Assembly (NCBI GenBank): GCA_944358115.1
Contig: CALVQH010000009.1
Location: 1 to 34,155, forward strand
From: an uncultured Bacilli bacterium
GTDB taxonomy: Bacteria; Bacillota_I; Bacilli_A; RF39; UBA660
DNA: 34,155 bases
Direction: 5' to 3'
The notes under the pieces are model-generated. The model searched no databases and was not told where the DNA came from. It worked only from the letters and a program-made list of their open reading frames with translations. This document shows, one piece after another, positions 15,351 through 22,474 of the stretch. Made by a program: the position numbers and the translations under genes. Position 1 is the stretch's first letter, and each line of letters opens with the position of its first letter.

Positions 15351-16274
15351 ATGAAAGAACAAGAATATTACCAGGAAATAGAACATTTAATTAAGAAAAA
15401 TGAAATAGGAAAAAGAACAAGAAGAATAGAAGAAAATAATAGCTTAGTAGAAACTTACTGGCACATCGGCAAAATTATTGTTGAAGCCCAAGGTGGAAGT
15501 TCTAGGGCAAAGTATGGGAATGAATTGATAAAAAAATGGTCAATTCGATTAACTAAAGCTTATGGCAAGGGATATAATTATACGAATTTATCCAGATTTA
15601 GACAATTTTATTTATATTTTCCAATACTTGCCACAGCGTGGCAAGTATCTTGGAGTCATTATCGAAGGCTACTATCTATTAAAGATGAAAATAAGAGAAA
15701 TTTTTATTTAAATCTTTGTATTAAGAAGCATTTATCAGAACGAGAACTTACAAAAGAAATAAAATCGAATTCCTACGAAAGATTGCTGAATAAACCCGCA
15801 AAAATTGAAATAGAAATGCCTAAAACATACTCTATTACTACAGATATGAAAAATCCAATTATCATTCCTATTCAAAACAAAGTAAATAATGAACACGATT
15901 TAGAAGTAAGTATTTTAGCTAATCTTGATTACTTCTTCAAACAATTAGGGCAAGGTTTTGCTTATATCGCTCATCAGTATAAATTAGTTCAAAATAACCA
16001 CAATTATTTTATTGATATTTTGCTTTTCAATTATGAATTTAATGCTTTTGTAATCATCGAGTTAAAACTACGAAGTTTAAGAAAAGAAGATAAAGCTCAG
16101 ATGGAATTTTATATGAAGTTAGTTGATGAACAAGTTAAGAAACCATTTCATAATAGAACAATAGGCATTATCATTTCCAAAGAAAGTGATGAATTTATTA
16201 TTAACTTTGTTAGAGAAGATGATATCATTCCCCTATATTATGAATTAGAGCAAGAAATATTGAAAAAACGCTAA
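15351..16274 (+). CDS. DUF1016/YhcG-family PD-(D/E)xK nuclease
   Basis: The N-terminal domain (about 5-150) matches DUF1016_N: NSLVETYWHIGKIIVEAQ, YGNELIKKWS, GYNYTNLSRFRQFY and WSHYRRLLSI. The C-terminal domain is the YhcG-type nuclease, with the PD-(D/E)xK core FIDILLFNYEFNAFVIIELK (Asp, then E-L-K) and a following QMEFYMKLVDEQ helix. 307 aa is somewhat shorter than many members. DUF1016 proteins are often found in defence or restriction islands and lack a settled role. RBS GGAAAG precedes ATG 15351. It interrupts the era-yqzL-recO order and has its own promoter, so it is probably an acquired accessory gene. Confidence 0.88.
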   Translation: MKEQEYYQEIEHLIKKNEIGKRTRRIEENNSLVETYWHIGKIIVEAQGGSSRAKYGNELIKKWSIRLTKAYGKGYNYTNLSRFRQFYLYFPILATAWQVSWSHYRRLLSIKDENKRNFYLNLCIKKHLSERELTKEIKSNSYERLLNKPAKIEIEMPKTYSITTDMKNPIIIPIQNKVNNEHDLEVSILANLDYFFKQLGQGFAYIAHQYKLVQNNHNYFIDILLFNYEFNAFVIIELKLRSLRKEDKAQMEFYMKLVDEQVKKPFHNRTIGIIISKESDEFIINFVREDDIIPLYYELEQEILKKR

Positions 16275-16327
16275 TATTAAGCTAAAATAAAAAAGTATTA
16301 AATATATTCAAGTTAGGATTGATTCGT

Positions 16328-17047
16328 ATGATAAAAGAAATAGAAGGAATGATTATAAGAGAAATACCATATGGTGAAACATCAAAAATTATTCATGTTT
16401 ATACAATTGATGGTGTCATCTCTATTATGTGTAAAGGAGCTAAACAATTAAAAAGCCCGTTTCGAGCAACAACCCTTAAATTCACATATGGTCGTTTTAA
16501 TATTTATTATAAAGAAAATAAATTATCTACCTTAAGTAGTGTCGATGTGATAAACCCTTTAAGTAAAATAAAAAATGACATTATATTACTTAGTTATGTC
16601 AATTATATAACAGAACTTACAACCCAAGTAATAAAGCAAACAACAGATAATATTTATGAAGATTACATAAATGCTATCTTAAAAATAGAAGACGGCTTAG
16701 ACCCATTAATACTAGCTAATATTCTAGAAATAAAATATTTAGATCATTTAGGTGTTGGATTAAATTTAGATTCTTGTGTATCTTGTGGATCAAAAGTAGG
16801 AATAATTACAATTGATGGTGATAGAGGAGGTTATATTTGTAATAAGTGCTACCAAAATGAAATCATCGTCGATAAAAAAACAATTGAACTACTTAGAATG
16901 TATTATTATGTTGATATTAAAAGTATAAGTAAACTAAAAATAAGTGATAAAGTAAAAAATGAAATTAATCATTTTTTAAATACATACTATGATAGATATA
17001 CAGGCTTGTATTTAAAAAGTAAAGATTTTCTAAAAAAATTGTTATAA
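16328..17047 (+). CDS. recO: DNA repair protein RecO
   Basis: RecFOR-pathway mediator that loads RecA on SSB-coated DNA. An OB-fold N-terminus (EGMIIREIPYGETSKIIHVY, then MCKGAK and TYGRFNIYY) leads to a helical domain with a zinc finger: CVSCG and CNKC, the usual CxxC...CxxC arrangement. 239 aa is typical. AGGAT upstream favours ATG 16328; the TTG at 16319 adds three residues. No terminator of its own is seen; the hairpin at 17133-17154 may stop read-through. Confidence 0.93.
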   Translation: MIKEIEGMIIREIPYGETSKIIHVYTIDGVISIMCKGAKQLKSPFRATTLKFTYGRFNIYYKENKLSTLSSVDVINPLSKIKNDIILLSYVNYITELTTQVIKQTTDNIYEDYINAILKIEDGLDPLILANILEIKYLDHLGVGLNLDSCVSCGSKVGIITIDGDRGGYICNKCYQNEIIVDKKTIELLRMYYYVDIKSISKLKISDKVKNEINHFLNTYYDRYTGLYLKSKDFLKKLL

Positions 17048-17053
17048 AAAAGA

Positions 17054-17083
17054 TTGCTAAAATAAAAAAAGATATCATATAAT
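17054..17083 (+). promoter_or_regulatory. Promoter of the candidate antisense RNA
   Basis: TTGCTA (17054-17059), an 18-nt spacer and TATAAT (17078-17083), just after recO. It points at the small structured RNA that converges on the short peptide gene. Confidence 0.5.
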
Positions 17084-17089
17084 AAACAT

Positions 17090-17155
17090 GTAAGTGTTAC
17101 CCAGTTTGGATAACGTCTGCACTTTTGGTTTAGGCGCTACTTAGCGCCTTTTTTG
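17090..17155 (+). ncRNA. Candidate type I antitoxin RNA, about 65 nt
   Basis: The predicted transcript holds nested stems: AAGTG (17092-17096) with CACTT (17120-17124), enclosing GTTACCCAGTTTGGATAAC (17096-17114), where GTTA pairs with TAAC and CC with GG. It ends in a strong terminator, GGCGCTA/TAGCGCC plus six Ts. There is no ORF. The terminator overlaps the last codons of the minus-strand peptide gene at 17141-17224, so the RNA is antisense to the 3' end of that mRNA, as RatA is to txpA. An alternative is a trans-acting small RNA or a recO 3' UTR. Confidence 0.5.
17133..17154 (+). terminator. Strong GC-rich terminator of the small RNA
   Basis: GGCGCTA (17133-17139) pairs perfectly with TAGCGCC (17142-17148), followed by TTTTTT. 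It also stops transcription from recO. The complementary strand encodes the stop and C-terminal Arg codons of the peptide. Confidence 0.85.
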
Positions 17156-17224
17156 GTGCTCGTCTCTAATAGTAGAGATGAGCATCATTATTATAATAAA
17201 CAAATACTTTATTTCTTCGCTCAT
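17141..17224 (-). CDS. Candidate type I toxin, 27-residue membrane peptide
   Basis: The ORF encodes a short acidic N-terminus (MSEEIK), a hydrophobic helix YLFIIIMMLISTI and a charged tail RDEHQKRR. This layout is typical of type I toxins (Fst, TxpA, BsrG type), but the sequence is not one I recognise. GTAGGAGG lies 6 nt before ATG 17224; ATG 17230 is in frame but abuts the ribosome site. The ATG overlaps the stop of a seven-residue leader ORF. A 13-bp hairpin (17156-17188 region) lies within the coding sequence. No confident minus-strand promoter could be read. It may be non-coding; the strong ribosome site and the convergent RNA argue otherwise. Confidence 0.45.
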   Translation of the reverse strand: MSEEIKYLFIIIMMLISTIRDEHQKRR

Positions 17225-17244
17225 TTCCATCCTCCTACTTTCAT
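17221..17244 (-). CDS. Leader ORF coupled to the candidate toxin
   Basis: Seven residues, MKVGGWK, with CAGGGGG 5 nt upstream of ATG 17244. Its TGA overlaps the toxin ATG (ATGA), and it contains the toxin's AGGAGG. The arrangement recalls mok-hok coupling. It could be fortuitous. Confidence 0.35.
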   Translation of the reverse strand: MKVGGWK

Positions 17245-17368
17245 AAAAACCCCCTGAGATACTATGAAAAAAAGCAAGAATGATGCGGAAGGCAAAATTC
17301 GACACTATTAATAAGTTTTCATTTTCAATTTAACCTTTTATCGTATATAATAGAAATAGAGGTTTATT

Positions 17369-19174
17369 ATGAAGTTAGTCAAAATAGCATTTATATTATT
17401 TTTATTTTTTCCAATGAGTGTACTCGCTAGTACAAAAGCTGTTGTCGATATTACATCTATGAGTATAACTGAATTAGCCGATGCGCTAGATAAAGGATAT
17501 TTAACAAGTGAATTATTAGTAACGCTATATTTAGAGCGAATAGAAGCTTATGATAATGAGTTTAATGCGATTCATACAATAAATGAAAATGCTTTAGAAG
17601 AGGCAAGAGCACTTGACGAAGAACGAGAAAACGGCCAAGTACGAAGCTTACTTCATGGAATTCCCATTGTCGTAAAAACGAATATTGATGTAACAGGTTT
17701 GCCAACGACTGCTGGTGCCAAAGCCTTAAGTGATAATATGCCCCTAGAAGATGCAACCGTAATTCAAAAATTAAAAGAAGCAGGCGCTATTATTTTAGCA
17801 AGTACTAATATGAGTGAATTTGCTTTTTCAGCCGGAAACTCAAATAGCAGTTATGGAACAGTAAAAAATGCTTTTAATACCAGTTACACTCCGTATGGCT
17901 CAAGTGGCGGATCGGCTGTTGCCGTTGCAACTTCTTTTGCAGCTGCCTCCTTAGGAACCGATACCAATTCATCAGTTAGACTTCCAGCTGCGGCTGCCGG
18001 TCTAGTTGGCATGCGACCTAGTTTAGGACTAGTAAGTACAAACGGCGTTATTCCTTATGATGTCACTAGAGATACCGTTGGCGTAATATCCAAAACCGTA
18101 GAAGATAATGCTATTATTTTAAGTACCATTAACGAAGAAGAAAAAGAATATACGCCAAATTTAGATTCGTTAGAAGGTATAAAAATTGGTGTAATCAATA
18201 GTTATTTAGAAGGTAATGATAGCTCTCTGCGAATTAATGGCAAAACCGATGAAGATATTTACAAACTTGCAAGTGAGAAAGTTGCATTACTAGAAGAAGC
18301 AGGTGCCGAAATCATTCATATTGATGAGCTACTAAATAGCTATTACTATTCTCTAGCAACAAGTACAATGAGTGGTGATTCTTTTTGTGACGGTTTTAAT
18401 GAGTATATAAAAGGAACCGTAGGATCGATTCGTAGTTTTCGCTCTTTATCTCAAGCAAATGGAAAAATTTATAGTTTGAGTGGCTATTTGTCTGGATGTA
18501 ATGATGCCTGGACTTATGATGCGAGTACAGTTGCCAGTAAAAAAGAAATATTTGAAAATCATATTTTAGAAATATTTCAAGAATATGATCTAGATTTAAT
18601 TGTTTATCCAACAACTAAAAACAAAGTATTTACCTTAAATAGTGGAGGAAGTGTGAATGGACCAGGAAGTTTCTTAGGAAGTGTAATTGGTTATCCTTCC
18701 CTTACTGTACCCATGGGCTATATTGACGAATTCTCTTATGGTTTAGAATTTTTTAGTAAAAAGGGTGAAGAAAACTTATTATATTCGGTGGCAAATATAT
18801 TTGAAAAAGTAAATGATTTAGAAGTAACAAATAGTTCTCTTACTCCTTCTTTATATGAAATTCCTGAATACATAAATATATTAAAAACTTACTATGAAAA
18901 AGAAGAAAATGAATTAACCGCCAAAACAAAAACTTTCTTCTTAAATTATAGTATAAAATCAGATGAAGAAAACGAAAAACAAGCGCAAAGCCTAATAGAG
19001 GAGTATCAAATATTAGAACAAGAAGCATTAAAACAAGAAAATAGCAATTCCTTATTAAACGTATTTCTTGTTATCCTTTTCCTATTGATAACCATAAGTA
19101 CAATGTTATTTATTTTAATTTATCGCTTACTTTCTCAAAAAATAAAAAGCCTTTACATTAAAATTAAAAAATAA
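17369..19174 (+). CDS. Exported amidase-signature hydrolase
   Basis: Amidase signature family (GatA-like fold). A signal peptide (1-20, ending LAS) precedes the catalytic domain: Lys103 in PIVVKTNID, the Gly/Ser stretch YGSSGGSAVAVA (cis-Ser about 179) and the nucleophile S202 in GTDTNSSVRLPA. The common TGGS before the nucleophile is TNSS here, but the Ser-Ser-Lys triad is intact. A C-terminal membrane helix (about 568-592) ends in a lysine-rich tail, so it is a membrane-anchored cell-surface enzyme. 601 aa is longer than GatA because of the anchor region. There is no gatC or gatB nearby, so tRNA amidation is unlikely. The substrate is unknown. Confidence 0.85.
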   Translation: MKLVKIAFILFLFFPMSVLASTKAVVDITSMSITELADALDKGYLTSELLVTLYLERIEAYDNEFNAIHTINENALEEARALDEERENGQVRSLLHGIPIVVKTNIDVTGLPTTAGAKALSDNMPLEDATVIQKLKEAGAIILASTNMSEFAFSAGNSNSSYGTVKNAFNTSYTPYGSSGGSAVAVATSFAAASLGTDTNSSVRLPAAAAGLVGMRPSLGLVSTNGVIPYDVTRDTVGVISKTVEDNAIILSTINEEEKEYTPNLDSLEGIKIGVINSYLEGNDSSLRINGKTDEDIYKLASEKVALLEEAGAEIIHIDELLNSYYYSLATSTMSGDSFCDGFNEYIKGTVGSIRSFRSLSQANGKIYSLSGYLSGCNDAWTYDASTVASKKEIFENHILEIFQEYDLDLIVYPTTKNKVFTLNSGGSVNGPGSFLGSVIGYPSLTVPMGYIDEFSYGLEFFSKKGEENLLYSVANIFEKVNDLEVTNSSLTPSLYEIPEYINILKTYYEKEENELTAKTKTFFLNYSIKSDEENEKQAQSLIEEYQILEQEALKQENSNSLLNVFLVILFLLITISTMLFILIYRLLSQKIKSLYIKIKK

Positions 19175-19240
19175 GGGTAGGCAATTAAGTAAAATTTTGT
19201 TACAATAAAAATAGAATATTAGAAAAGGTGTGTGTTGTTT

Positions 19241-20644
19241 ATGAATGAAGAACAAGAAAAAATAAAAGTGGAAGAAACAAAAGAAGAGGGAAAGAAAATA
19301 CCCAAAGAACATAAAAAAAGAGGTAAAGGAATCATTATTATCATTCTTCTGATTATTGCTATTGCAGTAGGTCTTTATGTTGGCTTTGAAAAATTAAATT
19401 CTAATCCCTTAAGTATCTATAAAAGAGCTATTAATGATACAGTTCAATTATTAGATAACTTTTTAGAAGAAAATACTAATCATACTTTCAGTCTAGATCC
19501 AACCAAAGAAGCATTTTTAGTCGATACTAATTTTACAATAGATGTAGATAATGAAGATTTAAGCATTTTAAATAATTATAATTATGATTTATCCCTTGGA
19601 ATTGATTATCCAAATAATCAAATGAATGTAGCTTTTGGTCTCAATGATGAGGAAGAAGAAATCTTAAATTTATTAGTATCTTTTATGAATGATCATGCTT
19701 ACTTACAAAGCAAAGAATTATATGATCAAATTCTGGATTTAGGAAGTGCTGATTTAGAGCTTGACTTGAGCGCTTTATCAAGTGAAGAAATGCCAAATTT
19801 AGATTATCAAAATATTCGTGTTATTCTTTTAGAAATGAAAGATATTATTATTAATTCTCTAGATCCAGATAAATTTAGTATGACAGAAGAGACAATTGAA
19901 ATAGATGGTAGTAAAGTAGAAAGCAAAAAAATAACATATTTACTAGATCAAGAAAACATGGAACGAACTATTTCTTATATAACGAAAGAAATGATCGAAA
20001 ACGAAAAGCTAATGGCTGCTCTAGTAAATATTACTGGCCAAACCAAAGAAGAAATCACTCACATCTTAGAAGAAGAAGTAGATTTTACGAATTATGAAGA
20101 TATCGAAATTGCTTTATATGTCAAAGGCCTTCATAATGTAATCGCTGGTACTTTAACCGAAGGAAAGGAAAATCTTATTCGTTTTACTTATCAAGAAGAA
20201 GTATTAAATATGTTGATTGGTGATGAATATAGCAATGCAACCATCAATGTTGAAGATAACATAATCACTTTATCTTATAGTGAATATGGTGAAGAAATAT
20301 TAAATGGAGTTTTAAATTTTGGAAAAGAAGAAAAACAAATTGAATTAACAACCAATGATTATGGGGATACGATAACACTTCGACTTACCTTAAGTAATTT
20401 AGAAGAAAAGAAAGACAGCTTCCAATCTGATATAACCATTGATTTAGATGTAAATACGATTGATGCCGCAATCCAAATATCTGCTTCTGGATCTCTTAAA
20501 GTAGAAAAAGGTAAACTACCAACCCTTGATGTAGAAAATAGCATTGATATTAATTCTCTAAGTACAGAAGAACAAAATAAAATAAGCGAAAATCTTTTAA
20601 AGGTATTAGAAAAATTAAATTTAAATGATTACTTTGTAATATAA
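19241..20644 (+). CDS. Membrane-anchored extracytoplasmic protein of unknown function
   Basis: A Lys/Glu-rich cytoplasmic N-terminus (about 1-28) is followed by one helix (GIIIIILLIIAIAVGLYVGF) and about 420 residues outside. The exterior part is acidic, with alternating beta-rich segments (TFSLDPTKEAFLVDTNFTID, DLSLGIDYPNNQMNVAFGL) that recall lipoprotein-like sheets. I do not recognise a family with confidence. ATG 19241 is preceded by AAAAGGTG at 10 nt; GTG 19232 is in frame. It lies 66 nt after the amidase on the same strand and is closed by a terminator. Confidence 0.65.
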   Translation: MNEEQEKIKVEETKEEGKKIPKEHKKRGKGIIIIILLIIAIAVGLYVGFEKLNSNPLSIYKRAINDTVQLLDNFLEENTNHTFSLDPTKEAFLVDTNFTIDVDNEDLSILNNYNYDLSLGIDYPNNQMNVAFGLNDEEEEILNLLVSFMNDHAYLQSKELYDQILDLGSADLELDLSALSSEEMPNLDYQNIRVILLEMKDIIINSLDPDKFSMTEETIEIDGSKVESKKITYLLDQENMERTISYITKEMIENEKLMAALVNITGQTKEEITHILEEEVDFTNYEDIEIALYVKGLHNVIAGTLTEGKENLIRFTYQEEVLNMLIGDEYSNATINVEDNIITLSYSEYGEEILNGVLNFGKEEKQIELTTNDYGDTITLRLTLSNLEEKKDSFQSDITIDLDVNTIDAAIQISASGSLKVEKGKLPTLDVENSIDINSLSTEEQNKISENLLKVLEKLNLNDYFVI

Positions 20645-20674
20645 TAAATCCTAAATTTGGGATTTATTTTTTTC
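20643..20674 (+). terminator. Terminator before the dGTPase-like gene
   Basis: AATAAATCC (20643-20651) pairs with GGATTTATT (20660-20668), followed by Ts. The stem begins at the stop codon of the preceding gene. Confidence 0.8.
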
Positions 20675-20706
20675 TATATTTTTGATATAGTTAAAAGGGT
20701 GTTAAT

Positions 20707-21837
20707 ATGAAAGAAGAAATATATTTAAAAATGAATAGTCACAATGAATATTTAAGCAAATATGCATGTCTGGATAAAGATGCTATTTACTTAAAACCAA
20801 ATCATGCCGACATTAGAACGCCTTTTTTTAGGGATATTGATCGCATTATTTATTCTCTAGCCTTTATTCGCTATCAAGATAAAACACAAGTATTTTCTAA
20901 TACTTATCATGATCATGTTTCAAAAAGAATGATTCATGTTCAGTTAGTAAGTAAAATTGCGCGCACGATTGGAAGAGCTCTAGGATTAAATGAAGATTTA
21001 ATTGAAGCAGCTGCTTTAGGGCATGATTTAGGTCATACTCCTTTTGGCCATCAAGGAGAATATATTTTAAATGAATTAAGCTTAAAACACAAAGAAGGGT
21101 ACTTTAATCATAATATTGAAAGTGTTAGAAACTTGATGGTACTAGAGAATTATGGAAAAGGGCTAAATATTACGGTTCAAGTATTAGATGCCATTATGTG
21201 CCATAACGGAGAATTTGCTTTAGGAGAGTATAAACCGAAAAAGAAAACTGTAGAGGAGTTTTTAAAGGAATATGAAACAAGCTATCAAGATAAAAATGTG
21301 TTAGCTCGCATGCGTCCAATGACTCTGGAAGGTTGTGTTGTAAGAGTAAGTGATTTAATCGCTTATTTAGGAAGAGATATTGATGATGCAGTACGCCTAA
21401 ATGTATTAAAAAGAGATGAACTTCCCAAAGAAATTACCGATATACTTGGAAGTACTACTAAAGAGATCGTCAATACTTGTATTATGGATATCATTAATAA
21501 TAGTGTAAATAAAAATTATATTAAACTAAGTCCCGAAGTATATAAAGCCATTGTTGATCTAAAAAAATTTAATTATGAGCATATATATAATAAAGCTCTG
21601 ACAAAAGAAGCAAAAGAACACTTGCAAGATATGTTTGAAACACTATTTGATACCTACATTTCTGATTTAAAAGAAAAGAATGAAAAATCGCCAATCGTAA
21701 ATTCTTATTTGAAAAATATGAACGAAGAATATATAAAAAATAATAGTTTAAATAGAATAGTAATCGATTATATCGCTGGAATGACGGATGATTATTTAGT
21801 AAAAGAATATAAAAGAATAACAAAAGAGTCTAATTAA
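20707..21837 (+). CDS. dGTP triphosphohydrolase-like HD protein
   Basis: Deoxynucleotide triphosphohydrolase (Dgt/SAMHD1-like) branch of the HD superfamily. RTPFFRDIDRIIYSLAFIRYQDKTQVF matches the family N-terminus in part (RDIDRIIYSLAFIR). The metal site is H77, H106-D107 in GHDLGHTPFGHQGE, and a later Asp in RVSDLIAYLGRDIDDA. 376 aa, cytoplasmic. Expected role: hydrolysis of dNTPs to nucleoside and triphosphate, lowering dNTP pools; the preferred nucleotide is not readable. Its stop codon overlaps the convergent regulator's stop by 8 nt. Confidence 0.85.
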   Translation: MKEEIYLKMNSHNEYLSKYACLDKDAIYLKPNHADIRTPFFRDIDRIIYSLAFIRYQDKTQVFSNTYHDHVSKRMIHVQLVSKIARTIGRALGLNEDLIEAAALGHDLGHTPFGHQGEYILNELSLKHKEGYFNHNIESVRNLMVLENYGKGLNITVQVLDAIMCHNGEFALGEYKPKKKTVEEFLKEYETSYQDKNVLARMRPMTLEGCVVRVSDLIAYLGRDIDDAVRLNVLKRDELPKEITDILGSTTKEIVNTCIMDIINNSVNKNYIKLSPEVYKAIVDLKKFNYEHIYNKALTKEAKEHLQDMFETLFDTYISDLKEKNEKSPIVNSYLKNMNEEYIKNNSLNRIVIDYIAGMTDDYLVKEYKRITKESN

Positions 21838-21854
21838 TTTCAGACTCTTTTGTT
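21822..21854. terminator. Bidirectional terminator shared by dGTPase and regulator genes
   Basis: AAAAGAGTCT (21822-21831) pairs perfectly with AGACTCTTTT (21842-21851). T runs occur on both strands. The hairpin covers both stop codons. Confidence 0.85.
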
Positions 21855-22282
21855 TTGCCTAAAAGATAATCGGCCGAAACATGGTATTTTTTACAGATTG
21901 TATATAAAAAAGGAGTAGCAATTAAATTTTTACCATGTTCATAATCAACAATTACAGTATGAAAAGTATTTAAAGCATTAGCAAGTTTAACTTGTGTTAA
22001 TTTCTGCTTTTTGCGCCAATCTTTCAATCGTTCTCCAGCCAAATTTAAATCTATATCTAAAACATAATTGTTAACATTTTTATTTTCAGTTAATCCAAAA
22101 AGGTAATTAATAGAAACATGATAATAATTTGCTAAAGTATTTAGATATTTAAGAGGAATAATACTTTCTTGAATTTCATAATGATTATAAGTTTGTCTTG
22201 CGATTCCTAAAATATCTGCAACTTCTTTTTGCGTTAAATTATTTTCTATGCGTAACTTCTTTAAAATTATGCCATATTCCAT
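21830..22282 (-). CDS. Tandem XRE-family transcriptional regulator
   Basis: Two helix-turn-helix XRE domains in one 150-residue chain. The first is LKKLRIENNLTQKEVADILG with IARQTYNHYE; the second is LKDWRKKQKLTQVKLANALN with VIVDYEHGK. Each is followed by the NYYHVS.NYLFG / KYHVSADYLLG tail common in phage-like repressors. ATG 22282 is chosen because GGTGAT precedes it and the fold begins there; the longer frame to 22339 runs into the operator region. Divergent from the surface protein at 22475, with repeated GCTCAAA motifs between them, so it probably represses that gene and itself. A decayed relative lies at 15096-15257. Confidence 0.88.
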   Translation of the reverse strand: MEYGIILKKLRIENNLTQKEVADILGIARQTYNHYEIQESIIPLKYLNTLANYYHVSINYLFGLTENKNVNNYVLDIDLNLAGERLKDWRKKQKLTQVKLANALNTFHTVIVDYEHGKNLIATPFLYTICKKYHVSADYLLGKTKESEIN

Positions 22283-22314
22283 TGTTATCACCAAATGCAT
22301 TTTCTCATGTAACA

Positions 22315-22378
22315 AGCTCAAATAAAAGAAAGTGCTCAAAATAGGTACATTTTTCTTGACTTTCAGTCTAGCTCAAAT
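22315..22378. promoter_or_regulatory. Operator-like GCTCAAA repeats between regulator and surface gene
   Basis: AGCTCAAAT occurs at 22315-22323 and 22370-22378, and TGCTCAAAATAGGTAC at 22333-22348. The third copy lies within the -35/-10 spacer of the surface-gene promoter. AAAATAGGT also occurs in the second module at 33349-33357. Confidence 0.5.
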
Positions 22379-22384
22379 TATAAT
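22356..22384 (+). promoter_or_regulatory. Promoter of the surface-protein gene
   Basis: TTGACT (22356-22361), a 17-nt spacer and TATAAT (22379-22384). Near-consensus sigma-A promoter with an operator-like repeat in the spacer. Confidence 0.75.
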
Positions 22385-22390
22385 TTAACT

Positions 22391-22469
22391 ATAAGCTAGG
22401 AAACTCATCATCATTATGATAATTACTTTTGATGAGTTTGAAAATGAAGTACAGCTTATGGTGGAGGAG
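22391..22469 (+). promoter_or_regulatory. Structured 5' leader of the surface-protein mRNA
   Basis: ATAAGCT (22391-22397) pairs with AGCTTAT (22453-22459), and inside it AAACTCATC (22401-22409) pairs with GATGAGTTT (22431-22439). The ribosome site GGTGGAGGAG starts directly after the outer stem. Likely a stability or translation-control hairpin; no known riboswitch is recognised. Confidence 0.5.
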
Positions 22470-22474
22470 TTATC

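Noticed and set aside
15341-15353. AGGAAAGTCCATG upstream of the DUF1016 gene is identical to part of rnpB (7640-7652), suggesting a recombination scar.
   Set aside because: A 13-base identity between two places is expected by chance many times over in 34 kb of AT-rich sequence, and the flanks do not match.
17298-17304. A single perfect TTCGACA (0A box) upstream of the amidase and the candidate toxin.
   Set aside because: About three such 7-mers are expected by chance on both strands of this window; it has no partner box and no promoter at the right distance.
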